This document shows, one piece after another, positions 1-13,331 of a stretch of 64,000 nucleotides of DNA. Made by a program: the position numbers and the translations under genes. The notes under the pieces were generated by a model. It did not search any database. It was not told where the DNA came from and worked only from the letters and a program-made list of their open reading frames with translations. The DNA is taken from the NCBI RefSeq assembly GCF_905220415.1, contig NC_059548.1, positions 6,264,501 to 6,328,500 on the forward strand. Direction: 5' to 3'. How positions within the stretch are numbered: position 1 is the stretch's first letter; every line of letters begins with the position of its first letter. The stretch is from Colias croceus. Taxonomy: Eukaryota; Arthropoda; Insecta; Lepidoptera; Pieridae.

Positions 1-1655
1 TGGAGAAAGATGTATCTGTACGACAACAAGCTGTTGACTTACTGTATGCAATGTGTGATAAAACCAATGCTGAAGAAATAGTGCAAGAAATGTTAGCTTA
101 TCTAGAAACAGCTGATTATTCAATAAGAGAAGAAATGGTCTTGAAAGTTGCTATCTTAGCTGAAAAATATGCAACAGACTTCACTTGGTATGTTGATGTG
201 ATACTTAATCTTATTAGAATAGCAGGGGATTATGTTTCAGAGGAAGTATGGTACAGAGTTATTCAGATCGTAATAAACAGGGAGGAGGTTCAAGCATATG
301 CAGCAAAAACAGTTTTTGAAGCTTTACAAGCCCCTACCTGTCATGAGAATATGGTTAAAGTGGGAGGGTATATTTTGGGTGAATTTGGAAATTTAATTGC
401 TGGTGATACTAGATCATCACCTCAGGTTCAATTTGAACTCCTTCATTCTAAGTATCATTTATGTTCAGCCGCAACAAGAGCATTACTTCTATCAACTTAT
501 ATAAAACTTGTTAACCTTTTCCCAGAGATAAAATCTCGAGTTCAGGAAGTATTTAGAGCAGATTCTAATCTACGCTCAGCAGATGTGGAGCTGCAACAGA
601 GAGCATCTGAATACTTGCAGCTGAGTATTGTTGCTAGTTCTGATGTATTAGCAACAGTACTGGAGGAAATGCCAGCATTCCCAGAAAGAGAATCTTCAAT
701 TTTGGCTGTTTTGAAAAAGAAAAAACCAGGACGTATTCCAGATGATGTCAGAGAATCGAAGAGCCCTCAACCAAATGCTACTCCGGCACCTGTTATTAAC
801 AATTCTGCTAATTCAGTAAACTCCAGTGCAGATCTTTTAGGCTTGGCCACCCCTCCTGGAACTACAACAACCACTACAGGAAATGGTTTACTGGATGTTC
901 TTGGAGATTTATACACAGCTCCTAAAATGAGCCCTACAACAGTCCAACAAAATAACATCAAGAAGTTTTTGTTTAAAAATAATGGAGTTCTATTTGAAAA
1001 TGACCTCATACAAATTGGGGTCAAGAGTGAATTTAGACAGAATCTTGGAAGAATTGGCTTGTTTTATGGAAATAAGACACAATTTGCTATTCAGAATGTG
1101 CACCCAGAATTAATTTGGACAGATTTGCATAAACTTAATGTGCAAATGAAACCCATGGAACCAATTTTGGAAGCAGGTGCTCAAATCCAGCAAATGCTGA
1201 CTGCTGAATGCATTGAAGATTTTGCAGATGCACCAAGCATGTCTGTGTCTTTTGTTTACAATAATGTTCCTCAAAAAATAACCATGAAACTCCCTCTTAC
1301 ATTGAACAAATTTTTTGAGCCAACTGAAATGAATGGTGAATCATTTTTTGCAAGGTGGAAAAATTTGGGTGGGGAACAACAGAGAGCACAAAAAATTTTT
1401 AAGGCACAAGGTTCTATTGATATAGCTGCAACCCGTACAAAATTATCTGGTTTTGGTATGCAGCTTTTAGATGGTATTGATCCTAATCCTGATAACTTTG
1501 TTTGTGCTGGAATTGTCCATACCAGGCTTCAACAAGTAGGCTGTCTTATGAGATTAGAACCGAATAAACAAGCTCAAATGTTTAGACTTACTGTAAGATC
1601 AAGTAAAGAAACAGTTTCTCAAGAAATTTGTAATCTATTGGCAGATCAGTTCTAA
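1..1655 (+). CDS. AP-2alpha: AP-2 complex subunit alpha (alpha-adaptin), 3' part
   Basis: This is the large alpha subunit of the AP-2 clathrin adaptor, which links cargo and PI(4,5)P2 at the plasma membrane to clathrin and accessory proteins. The frame is open from base 3, so the gene continues upstream of the window; about 550 residues are visible, all in one exon, ending at TAA 1653-1655. The first 230 or so residues are the C-terminal half of the helical trunk (YLETADYSIREE, GGYILGEFGNLIAGD). A Lys-run and a Ser/Thr/Asn-rich hinge follow. The Ig-like ear begins at NNGVLFEND and the platform subdomain contains FFARWKNLGG, the Trp-bearing face that binds DPW/FxDxF-type ligands in the family. 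The protein ends LLADQF, close to the vertebrate end. Similarity to vertebrate alpha-adaptin is high throughout. The N-terminal lipid-binding part is outside the window. Confidence 0.97.
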   Translation, partial: EKDVSVRQQAVDLLYAMCDKTNAEEIVQEMLAYLETADYSIREEMVLKVAILAEKYATDFTWYVDVILNLIRIAGDYVSEEVWYRVIQIVINREEVQAYAAKTVFEALQAPTCHENMVKVGGYILGEFGNLIAGDTRSSPQVQFELLHSKYHLCSAATRALLLSTYIKLVNLFPEIKSRVQEVFRADSNLRSADVELQQRASEYLQLSIVASSDVLATVLEEMPAFPERESSILAVLKKKKPGRIPDDVRESKSPQPNATPAPVINNSANSVNSSADLLGLATPPGTTTTTTGNGLLDVLGDLYTAPKMSPTTVQQNNIKKFLFKNNGVLFENDLIQIGVKSEFRQNLGRIGLFYGNKTQFAIQNVHPELIWTDLHKLNVQMKPMEPILEAGAQIQQMLTAECIEDFADAPSMSVSFVYNNVPQKITMKLPLTLNKFFEPTEMNGESFFARWKNLGGEQQRAQKIFKAQGSIDIAATRTKLSGFGMQLLDGIDPNPDNFVCAGIVHTRLQQVGCLMRLEPNKQAQMFRLTVRSSKETVSQEICNLLADQF

Positions 1656-3640
1656 AAAAAACAGGCAGATATAATTATAAATCTATTCTATGTAATCAAA
1701 TCCAAATGCCATTAGAGATTACATTATAAATATCTGTCTCAATACTGAAAGTATTTTATAAAAATAACATAGAATGGTTCAATAATTGGCCATTATTTTC
1801 ATAGATAATGCATGCTCGGTTAAATTGCAGTAAATATTAAGTTTAAACAAATTTATGTAAATTTTAGTTATCATTTTTTTAAAGATTCAACATAAAGTAC
1901 ATAAAAAGACAAAATAATATATTGAAGTTTATTTTTATGTAGATATTTTGTAAATTTATGTAAGTCATTAAAATGATCTTAATATTATTTAATACCTAAC
2001 TTATAAATTTGTTATTTATATCAATTTTGGTTACTGATTAACAAATGTGGATGTATTAATGTTTACTAATAACATTTTAAGTAAAAATTTAAGCTACATG
2101 CCACATAGATAAGCTTTTTTTGAAAATGAAAAGTATTCTTATGAGTGTATTATGTTTATAAAAATTGAATGTTAATCATATCTATAAGTGTAACTTTTGG
2201 TGTATATTTCATGTTAAATTATATATTCAAACAACCGGAACTTTGCTGTTTATTCTGTAGCTATAATTTTAAGCAATGTAATAGATTTATTGTTATGTAG
2301 GTGCGAACAACCAAAGTTAATGGCAATGAGATGACACTATACTCCTTTGACCATTTTTGTAATAGTAAAATGTATCTTGTACAATTTATATAAAAATTAA
2401 AAATGTTATTTAATTGTGGTTTATCATGTCAAAAACTAGCATATTATAGTAAACATTGTACTTTGTAATGACAAACTATTTAAGAAAATAAGCTCTTATT
2501 AGGATTTTGAAGTGTTACGATTTATTGCTTTCATATCATGTATCATGGCAATAACATTATGGTTATATTATTGATTAAAGTACTTTAATGTAAGAGCACA
2601 GGTAGTAAATTCTTGTATTGGAAAAATGTATAGTGTATCCGCCTAATAAACTATATACTTACAAATCAATAACGCAGCACATATTGTCTTTGTCCAAATT
2701 ATGTTCATGTATAAAGAATATCCGTATGAAATTTGATTACTATTGATACTCACCAGCTTCCATTGTTCCATGTTCAAGCAAAAACTACCGATTATGTATA
2801 TTCTTATTTGCTGTATGATGTTATTTCATTTGAAAAATAACTAACTTTTATACCATATAAGAGGTATCAAAATCGCTCAAAACAAATTCACTTACAATGC
2901 TTGTACATATTAAGAAAATAATGCTGGTTCATGATTCCTTAACTATTATTATTGTTTACTTTTAAATCTGACGTTATTGAATTCAATGGCTTCTACTGTT
3001 AACTGATTGATTGCGGCTGTATCTTATATGTATGGTGGTGATGAGGTTTTCACAATACTGTTAATAATTATGATTTCATGAAAATATGAATCATTGTTGT
3101 TATGCATTCCTTAGCACATGCTTACTGCAGATATTCCTTGATTATGTATATAATTATGAAATTGTAAATGTAAAATAATTTTAAGACCATGTAATATCAA
3201 ACATTTGATATGAGTGGATATAAAATTTGTTAAACATATAAGTTCTGAGTTTATGGAATCTCATGTAGGGGTTTTTATTAAATCAAGTACCATATTATTA
3301 CAACAATATAGATTAGGACTTTGGTAGTTTATTGCATATTGAATGTTGTTATTCTACACTAGAGTAGGTATGCTGAACTTTGAGTTGCATGATAGATTTG
3401 GTAAGGTATTAGAAAAATGTTTAAAACGGATTTTAATCCTATATTTAATATATATGTATATTACGAAATGGTTAGAATGATATTATAAAAGCTTTCAGGT
3501 ACATAACTAGATGTATTGTGTGATTTATGTGTACAATTTGCATGAGATTTTGAGATAGTCTCAAATACGGATTTATAGTTGTTTCCCTTGTGCTTCAAAT
3601 CATATAATAACTATTGTCTTAATAAAATATTTAATCAAAT
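1656..3640 (+). other. AP-2 alpha 3' UTR
   Basis: About 2 kb of AT-rich sequence follows the stop codon without a convincing coding frame. The first strong polyadenylation hexamer near the next gene is AATAAA at 3621-3626. Earlier AATAAA-like sequences are possible alternative ends. The 3' UTR assignment is inferred from position. Confidence 0.6.
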
Positions 3641-3663
3641 ACATATTTAAGAACTCTTTTATT
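3621..3663. terminator. Convergent polyadenylation signals of AP-2 alpha and INO80E
   Basis: AATAAA lies at 3621-3626 on the plus strand and AATAAA at 3658-3663 on the minus strand (TTTATT on the given strand). Cleavage downstream of each would make the two mRNA 3' ends meet or overlap by a few tens of bases. Confidence 0.55.
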
Positions 3664-3879
3664 TATAAGACTGCTATAATATAATATGAGATACATGGAT
3701 TCAGAAAAACAATTCTTATTGGAACATTGTTTCACAGGATTGAATGTGTATACATATCTTAAAATCACTTTCATAATATCAACCCTAATACAGTCACAAA
3801 CTACAAAAGTATCTAATTTTAAAATTATTGATGTTCGATGTACTATACAAACAATTTCCATCGAACTTGTAAGATATTG

Positions 3880-5599
3880 TTAATCAAACCACTCCTCCAC
3901 ATTGGGTGAATTTTCCAGAACATCATTAGATTCACTGAAAAAAATAAAATATACTTTAAGAATATTTATTCAAATAAATAGTTTCTAACTCATATACCTA
4001 ATATTAATTACCTGTCCAGAGATGGATCATTGCTAAACATCTCTGTGGGCACAGTTGGTGGTGCACGTTCAGGTAATAACTTCAAATATGTTTGTCTAGA
4101 TTGTAGATGACGTTCTACTTCCTCAGGAGTCATGTGGCCATCACTTGCTGTTAGTCCAAATCCAAGAGCTGGTGATGCTTTGGCCAGTGAGTTTGTACTA
4201 CCTTGCTGCAACAATTCAATTAAATGTGAAAAGCCTTTGAAAAACATAATAAATAATGAAATGAAATTGTTTAAAAAAATGTGTACGTGAAATTTATATT
4301 CAGACTTGGTTCTGTAGCTGTTACTGCAGTTGTTAACAGCTTGTAGGCTATAGATAACTTTTATAAAAATCCTTTATTATGACTGTTTATAAAATATTTT
4401 CTTGGTCACATTTGAAATGATCATATGGATCAATATTTTTAGGATAAAATAATATTCAATGTCCTAGGATTGTGTCACAATAAAAATAATTGTGTGTTCT
4501 AATTTGTGATTGTATATATTTCTTCTGAATTTGTGATCAGCCATCTCTAGGTAGAATCGGTAGAATCAGATGTCTTAACACAAAAACAAAATTTAAAATT
4601 AAAAGGGTTTAAAATATTATTTTGTTATAAAATGTCAAAAATAATAAAAATTTTAATAAAGAGGGTTACATAGTTTTGACTCATTTAATGCAATATTTAC
4701 AAAGCAATTCATTTTGCTTCAATAATACAAACTTTTTATGTCTATATTACATACTAGGTATTCTTTGAATACACAAATACATAATTATTACTAAGTCTAA
4801 ATATAAATCTAATCAGACATAAACCTCAAAGACTAGTAGTAAGTAACTTCTCATTATTTTACCACCTATAATCAGTTTTTAAAACATTTCTTAGGCATAT
4901 CATTTTTGTCTTACAGGATGATTAGCATTTGTAGGTTTTTTAGGAACAACTGCTCTTTTCCTTTTGATATTACTATTGAGACCTTTGTTCATTGAAGATG
5001 GTGTTGATAAAGCTGGTTGACTAGCATTGGCTTCCATTTTCTTTCTGTAAGTATAATATTTATTTAAAATTTTAGTTACTATAGTATTATAATATATGAA
5101 TAAAGTATTAGCCTATTCATACCTTTTCACTGTATCTGTATTTGTACAACTTGTATCATCAGATGACTCTGTATCTTCACTTTCAGATGTAGAACTGTCA
5201 GGCTTTTCATACTGCAGTAATCTATCTAATAAAAAAGTTCGATCTCTAGATACTTTTAATAACCTTTTTTGGCTGGACCTTAAAGCATCTTGAAAGCATT
5301 CATTTTCCTGGAACATTAAGTGGAAGATTTTAAATAAGTGTTAATAAGTATGGAATATAATTCTACAACAATATTCTAATTTGGCAACTCACATAAATCA
5401 AATATTTCAATTTCTTTTTTAAAGCCAAGTATTGTGCTCTATAATTCGGTTCAGGCTCTGGATCACTACTGCTTTCACTAGAATAATCTTTATTTGAATC
5501 TGCTTGAGAGGTGTCAGCAACAGCACTACTACTATTTACACTTGCTTCTTCATTAGCTTGCATATTAGCCATAGAACGGCAATACCACCCATCGAGCAT
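3880..5599 (-). CDS. INO80E: INO80 complex subunit E
   Basis: This is a small metazoan accessory subunit of the INO80 chromatin remodeller (nuclear). Five exons on the minus strand are 5599-5393, 5307-5123, 5044-4915, 4205-4012 and 3934-3880. All junctions are GT-AG, the phases agree, and the sum is 771 nt (256 residues). The diagnostic block is YRAQYLALKKKLKYLIY joined across intron 1 to ENECFQDALRSSQKRLLK, then VSRDRTFLLDRLLQYE; vertebrate INO80E has the same coiled-coil pattern (YKKKYRNLKRKLKFLIYE, SRDKSFLLDRLLQYE). An acidic Ser-rich stretch, a KRKR basic patch and the conserved late motif VPTEMFS follow; the tail is acidic and ends EEWFD. The start at 5599 has an AG just upstream that could be a splice acceptor; Met codons at residues 10 and 13 are alternative starts. 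An upstream non-coding exon is possible. Confidence 0.9.
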
Positions 5600-7394
5600 C
5601 TTCTATAAATGAACATTAATAATATGTACAAAATATGTATTTAATCTTTATAATGGTGATGGTAATATATTTTTATTCTATTTTTTTATAACCTTGGGAT
5701 AATTTTCGGACGCCAGCTTTAAAATTATGAGAAATCTTGGTGTTATGCCTAAAATGTGAAGATTTTTAGTTCAAAACTTTGTGTATCACTAAGGGGAATG
5801 TAATTTTATGTTATTAGCACTGAATTGAAATTAAGGTAAATAAAGCATTAAGGGGCTCGAAATTATTAAAATTTATACGATGATTCGAATAAAGGTACGT
5901 ATATGTTTGTTTAAAGATAGCTAAAAATATTAGAATTTATCTTTAGCTTCTAGTTCTAAATCTTGGATGTCGATTTTCTGAAGCTGACATTTGAGAATTG
6001 ACATTTGACATTGACATACTTAGATATCATTGACAGCGAGATCTGACATTTTTGAACCACAGAGCAAGTAGGTACCTACCTATGTTTTATACTTATTACA
6101 GGGTGTCCCACTATTGGTATACTAAGCGCGAAGGGACTTGTAGTTTTGCATACACTGATCATGAAAAATATACTTAAACAACAAAATTACGTCTAAAATT
6201 GTTTGCTAAATTTTTCCTTAAAATCCATGTTTTCTTCTCTGGATTCGCGCAGCCGGCATATTATATCGCTTCGCTAATGTGAGCATTTTGTCTATGAAAA
6301 TATAATCTTAAACGATAGCTCACGTGCTAGTGGCAAAGTTGGACGGGTAACGGGTTGCTTGTTATGGGTGTTCACATAGAGTTTTAAGACTTCATCTATT
6401 TGAAAAAAAAAGATTAAAATGGTTGTCTGTAAAGTCGGTTCACTGACGATAGTTGAACGTGACAACGTCCGATTGTTCTTCTTTGTCGCTCGTTCCGCGC
6501 TCTCGCTTGCACATGGAACGCCTCAGAGCGAGGTAACGCCGCATGAGTCATGTTTTTTCGTGCGTGCCACGCGTGCAGCCGGCTCTATCGAATTATAAGA
6601 CGTTGTCACGTCAAAAATGCGTCTGGAATTTTATAAGTATTTTTTACGTACTCTGCGTATGCAAAACTATAACCTCCTTTGAGCTTAGTATACAGACAGT
6701 GGGACACCCTGTATAGCTATGTATATGGCTCCAAATTAATCTATTCTAGAAATTATATTTTAAAACTGCTACAAATAAAGTAAAATAAGTAAATCAATCA
6801 AAAATCTTGTTATTGCTCAATGGCCAACAATTTGGTGAAAATTTAACTTTTCCACTTTGCGCGCTTTGCGCAAATTGCGGGACGTGCGGAAGGAATCAGA
6901 CGTTTTGCTGGTCCTCTAGTGCTCGAGTGCCACACGTATTTTTTATTATTTTTAATAGGCTATATAAATCAAAATCGTCCTATCCAAGTCCTATCAATTT
7001 ATAGAATTGTGCTCAAGTTGTGCTATAACAAGCTAGTGTTGCTACAAGCTCAAAAGCAGACTCATGGACTTATAAATGGGTATACAAAAATAAAGTTCAG
7101 TGCTTATTACAGAGATATTTTGTCTGTGGCATAATAGTAATTTTCGAACAGATTAAAATAATTTATCATCGATTTTGAAATTATAATCTAAAATGTCATC
7201 ACAGAAAATTTACGGAAGTCTGTAGTTTAATCCTATTAAATTTATATGTTGTTATAAACTTTGAGTTGAGCCTGAGTTTAAAGTCATTTTGACTTGGGCG
7301 GTTTATTCTTCTGGTTCGTATTAGATGATTTAGGAAATTGAACTCTATCTGTACCGCATGTGCTCTTTCAGCTGAGCGTGGAACCGTGCTGGTC
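5600..7394. other. Intergenic region between INO80E and clueless (head to head)
   Basis: INO80E runs left and clueless runs right, so this 1.8 kb should hold both promoters. It contains a 613-bp TA-flanked inverted-repeat element (separate entry) and a cluster of TGACATTTGA-type repeats at about 5984-6050. I see no coding exon. Short open frames at 6807-7134 overlap each other and show no family resemblance. Confidence 0.5.
6099..6711. mobile_element. Tc1/mariner-type non-autonomous element (613 bp)
   Basis: The left end CAGGGTGTCCCACT at 6099 is matched in reverse complement by AGTGGGACACCCTG ending at 6711. Both ends are flanked by TA (6097-6098 and 6712-6713), as expected for the Tc1/mariner superfamily. 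Terminal inverted repeats stay recognisable for about 55 bp with scattered mismatches. The interior has no transposase frame and a fairly GC-rich stretch around 6430-6600. It sits between two divergent promoters. Confidence 0.8.
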
Positions 7395-7396
7395 GC

Positions 7397-7405
7397 GGTC
7401 AGTCG
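7397..7405 (+). promoter_or_regulatory. Candidate initiator of clueless
   Basis: TCAGT, the arthropod initiator pentamer, lies at 7399-7403, about 30 bp upstream of the start ATG at 7432. It is a weak single-motif call; no TATA box is evident. Confidence 0.25.
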
Positions 7406-7431
7406 GTGCCGGATTAATTCCTCGTGTTGTT

Positions 7432-10400
7432 ATGGCTCTTGGTAGTGAAGTGAATGACGATAATTCTTCAAGACATACATCTCATAAAGTGAAAAAATGT
7501 CCAGTTAATAATAATGTGAACAATAAAAGTGGTAGCGAGAATGTTAACAAAGGTAAAATTTTCACTCTTTCCTTGTTATGTAACATTATGATTTATAGAA
7601 ACTTATCCCTATAATAAATTCTAAAATTCTACTCTGGAAGCATTTATGGACCTTTTATCATGTGACATAATAAAACATGTGATCGTTTTGATAGCATACC
7701 TTTGACTAGGTATATAAACTAAATCTAATTAGATCAATGGTGATACTATAAAGGCACTTTCATTCCTAATTTTTCGTGTTAAATAAGTAAATCTCTATTT
7801 ACAAATCAATTTATACATACAAAATGTTTTAGAAATAAAATTGAAATATTACACAATATTATTGTATTGTTGCACTAAATCTTGGTGTCTATTCTTTGGA
7901 GTGGTTAATTTACAAAAATTATTTACATATAAAAATATCTTTTCGTGCATACAGAAATATTATTTATAAAAATTAGGATACCTAGAAGATGTCGTTTAGC
8001 CATGTGATTGTAGGATTGTACCTACATAGATGTAGGTATGAGATATTAATTAGGATACATCTATAGGTAATAATACATAATTATGTAGTCTAATTTAATT
8101 AATAATAATTTTATCTTGTAACACATAATACAAATAAATCTATAACAATTTCTTTCAATTTAAAGTAGGTAGCTACTAGGTAGGAAGGATTAGTATAATT
8201 TAAGAAAGAGCATATATTATTTTATATAAATATTGTATTAGTTAAGGCATTTTGATTTTTATTTAATAAAAAAACTAAGTTTGCTAGGTATATATATACA
8301 AACAAAAATAATTAGGTACTGAAATAGATACCATAAATATAGTATATGATACTCTTATATATATATGATACTTATATGATACTTATATGATACTTTTTAT
8401 ATATGATACTCTAAAGTTAAATAGTTCAAAACTTAAATGCTATGACCTCAATGGTGCTCTCGACGTGTGGGTTATCTCAATAATTGTATATTATATGAAC
8501 AACCAGTATTTGGGGCATCCATAGAACATAAATTAGATATTTATAGACTGAACATGTTCTCTTGTATTCTTATTGATTTCTTATATCTTCAGCTGATGAA
8601 TGACTTTGGATGAAGTTTGATACATATGTAGATGTAGCTTTGGTTAGGCCATTAGCTTATTGCTTTGTTGCCAAAACAAAAGTAGATTGAATAGATGATG
8701 TGAATTAATATGAAGAACAGTTGTAGTCTGTACTTACTAGCACTAACCTAAATGTAAGTGGTATAAGTTTCTCTCATAATACACCAGGAACATAATTATA
8801 ATGGTACTACTGAGATGGATGCTAATGTAGGATTTAAAAAAAAACGTGTAAAATAATTGTAAACATTCTATATTTTATTTTCTGTACTATAGAAGTTGGC
8901 TCATCTTAAAATAAACTTTTGATTTAATATTTAAACATTAAAAATTTGTACCCATGTAAAAAAAAATATTAAATAAAAAGTTAGCCAGTTTTTTTGATAA
9001 CAATCACCTAGGTTTAGTTAAATAAATAAAGATTGTTGAAATTTATATAATATATTATCAGTGAATATAAAATTGTAATATTTAGTTAGCATTAAATGCT
9101 TTATAAAATTTTAACTTAAATTACCGATTAGATCATGGTTTGCAATTTTTGCCGTTAAATATCCTAAAACCTTCATCAATAAACAGACTATCCAACACAA
9201 AAATACTTTTTCAATTAAAAATTAGATCATGGTTTGCAATTTTTGCCGTTAAATATCCTAAAACCTTCATCAATAAACAGACTATCCAACACAAAAATAC
9301 TTTTTCAATTAAAAAGATTTACAGTTTAGATTCAAATAAAAGAAAAAGTTTATGTTTATGTTATTCCAAGCCATTGTATATATATATATATAACTAGCAA
9401 ACCGGGCGAACTACGTTTCGCCACCAGAGACTCCTTTTCTTTGCTATAAACCTCACGGGGCCCAAGACCTTTCAAACGAATGCAAAACCGTGGAAATCGG
9501 TTGGTGCGTTCTGGAGTTATAGCGTCAGGAACGAAAACCTGACTTATTTTTATCCCTGTCATCTAGTTGAATCTGCTATTTGATTGAGTGACTAGCATGT
9601 TCATTGAAGCGATACGGCTTATAGTAGAAAGAATAATTCAGGTATCTTTTTATTGAAATAAATAAACTTATAATTTGATCAATGATTCAACAATAGTTAC
9701 TGTCGTTGAGAGTAAAGTTTCAAGGTGGCGTCATGGCAATACTGTCACGTCACGTAGGTTTGTTATCTAGGACGATTTTGTTATCCTTAAATTTGGCCAA
9801 AGAAGTTTCACTTATGACACGTGCGCTCGCCCCACACGCTCTTTTTTTCTTTTATTATTTAATGTTGGAAAAACTGTGTTTTCACTTTTCACTTAACTAG
9901 AATGGTTTGTCGGAATTCCACCGATCATAAGCTTTAACTCAGTTTTGAAGCACTCTCTTATAAACATTGTCTCATAATGCCCTCTTAAAACGCCGCGGCC
10001 GGTACTGTACAAGATTGGTAATAGTAAAAAAATATATTGAATATAATGGAACTTGTGAAGATTAGAATGCCAATTATAATTTAATCTTTATCTATTGATG
10101 TATTTATTGATAGGGCACTACTAGCTACTTTACTGAGATATGTTTTGATATAATGTTATCCTTTTAAGCATCACATGGAAATCTATAATCGTTAATAATA
10201 ATTATTGTCGTCAGTTTTATTTTTACAAATCCATTCAGAGTAGTTACAGTAGGTACGTACATCAAATACTCATAGGTAGGTACGTTATTTAACGTAATTT
10301 TATGCAGTATTTGAGTTAAACAGCTACCTGCTGCTGAGTTAGAAAATCGCACAGTTCTTAGACTTCGTTTTATCGTATCAGGTATTTGAAGAAGTAATTA

Positions 10401-13270
10401 TAATGATTATATTACCCACAGGCATTGCGATGCGACCACTGTAAGGTGAGTCTCGCTCCGTTTTGTCATTTTTGTTACTAGGCAGACCATAGGTACTGCA
10501 ATGTTGTTTGCTATGACACTCCGTAAAATTTGTTGCAAATAATTATTAACAAAATTATTATAATTAAAAATATAATAATATTGTTAACAAAATTATTCGC
10601 TTATACATATAAAGGACTAAAATAAACGATCTTTAAACGTTACGTTGTTTTTAATGATTCCCCAAAAAGTGCGAAGATTTTTGAGTTTTTTTCGATAGAT
10701 ATAACTCATTGTTCTAAAACGTCGAGCCATTTAGGTAGGTACATACTTATTTAAGACATTAAAAAACCCGATATGCACGCAAAATTTTCATGAGAATCGA
10801 AATTAATAGCTACAGGCTACAGGTAGGTATGTACTATGTACTCAGAGAGAGGTGGATTAAAAGAACTGTACCTATGTCACATAGGAGTATGTGTCGCATA
10901 AATAATAATATGGATGATATAAGCACAGTGTCAGACTACTGTGCTTTATATTGGTACTCGACGTAATGGCGATTCTAATAAAATGACACCTTCCATAAAT
11001 ACAAGTAATAACTGCGTTAAAAACAACCGACTTCAAACTTGCACTTGCAACATTTACAAATACAGACAAAAATGCTCATAAAATAAAAACTACTGGGCCA
11101 ATCCGAAAAAAAAAATTATGGGACCAATTTGACACCATCCCGCATCGAACAAAAAAAGAATCACGTAAATCGGTTCAGAAACCTCGGAGTAATCGGTGTA
11201 CATACATAAAAAAAACATACCGGCCGAATTGATAACCTCCTCCTTTTTTTTGAAGTCGGTTAAAAATGAGTCTACAGCAAAAATATATTTTAAATGTGAT
11301 GCGCCTGTACGATTTTAGAAAGTTCTGCACAATTTCTTTCGGATGTCGTTATCAAAACCTGGTTATCTTATCATGGTACCACTCTGTTCAACAAAAAAAA
11401 TCATCAAAATCGGTTCATAAACAACGAAGTTATCTGCACTCAAAAATAAAATATACAAGCGAAAAGCTTAGTATGGGATCAGATCGTGCCGTGTGTGAAA
11501 ATTGTCCAGAAATATTTATTTATTATTTATTTATTTATACGGTCGAATTGAGGGTTCTCCACTTTTTTCTAAGTCGGCTAAATATCATTGGACGGCAAAA
11601 ACTCTACGCTATTATTAGTTTCTCCTATGAAATGAGTTTCAGAAATAAAAATCATTAATTGATGATGGATCCATGGGTTTATTTTTAGGGTTCCTCACTT
11701 TATTTCTTTCTAGGTATTCTTTTGTTAATTACAAATTATTGTCGTTAAAGTAACTAGGTATTTATTTTCTGTAGCGACTTAAACTTATTTAATGCTATAT
11801 TGAGTTTTATTCTTTCATGAGTATATACCTAGTTAAAAAATGTTACTAACGACACCATAAAATATATATCCATTTTAAATATGACATATTTCTTGTTTAC
11901 ATTAGAAATTAGAATACTCGAATGCACTTCGAATGGCATATCAAAATAGGTAGGTATTTCGTGTTAAATATCGTAAGTACATCGATCGTGATGAATGTGA
12001 AGGAAAGAGCATGTTTTCCATTGCAAGAATTTGCGCAATTTACAAAGTATTTTACGGTATGTATTTTAAAAATAAATCATACGGATCCCACGTTTGGCAA
12101 TTCGGTCTCACTGTTGTTGACCAGTTTTTTCAACAATGCTTGGGACATGTCATTTTCCCTAATGACGAAAACCCCACGTGTTCGTCACGTGTAGAGTTCC
12201 CATGACCAGAATATCTTATTCAATAATATTTTTTTAGTCTAATTTTTGAAACATCTATGTGGAAGATATAGTTACAGTGTCTCTTTGATGTGTTTAATTT
12301 AAGACCACGGTCTAACTATAATGAGTTCTTCTTTTTTGTCTCAGGCACTTCCTAGTCCTGACTGAGACGATTCTATCAATGTGCGTGAATAAATAATAAA
12401 GTTACGAAATTGAACTTGGGTGTACCAATCCAAGTCACGACAAACTTTCAATTTCGTAGGGAGTTTTGGGTCTCCCCAACGACGTCGTGGTCTCCCTAAC
12501 ATATTTTATGCTTTCTTCCCCTTAGGCCTGACGTCTACGTTCATTTACATAGCGTTCAATCAATAATATTTAAAATAGATATGTATTGCAATGGAAACTA
12601 TATAGTTATCTGTTTTCCTCAATAAATATAGTCACTAACGATGAATGGTAGCTTATAGGTAGTTTCAAATTGATTTATTGATAACTAGCTTGTTGCCCTG
12701 GTTTCTCTCGATTGACCCGGGATAAAAAATAGCCTTTGAGTCTTTGACCCTTCTGAATCAATTTTCGTGATCGATCGACCTTCGAAACAGTATTTTCTCC
12801 TAGAAACATAAAAAGTTAGAAACTTTGCCACTCTTTTGTAAAATATATACAGTATTATACTAATACATTTTACAAATATAATATAGCATCAATAAATGTT
12901 TAATAAGTACACAATATAGCATCACATAATTTTATTATAAGACTAGCTTCCGCCCGCGACTCCGTCCGCGCGGATGTCGGTCTTCGCGTGGATGGTTATT
13001 TCTCCATTTTGAGTAACTCTGTCAATAACATTTTATAAATATCTATTGTACCCAATTCCCAAATACGGCTAGGCCTATAATAATACGCAACGTGTGTTCG
13101 CGGTTCTACGGAACAACGTCTATGGATAAAACTGAAAAATTAAGATTAATTTTTTTCTACGTATTTTTCCAGGATAAAAAGTATCCTATTTTACGCCCAG
13201 GATAATAAGGTATAATTATACCAAGTTTCATCGAAATCGAACCGCTAGTTTTCACGTGATGCCTTCACAT

Positions 13271-13331
<61 letters not shown>

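Noticed and set aside
11266..11658. Open frame of 130 residues in clueless intron 1
   Set aside because: It runs through a diverged dispersed repeat and has no family resemblance.
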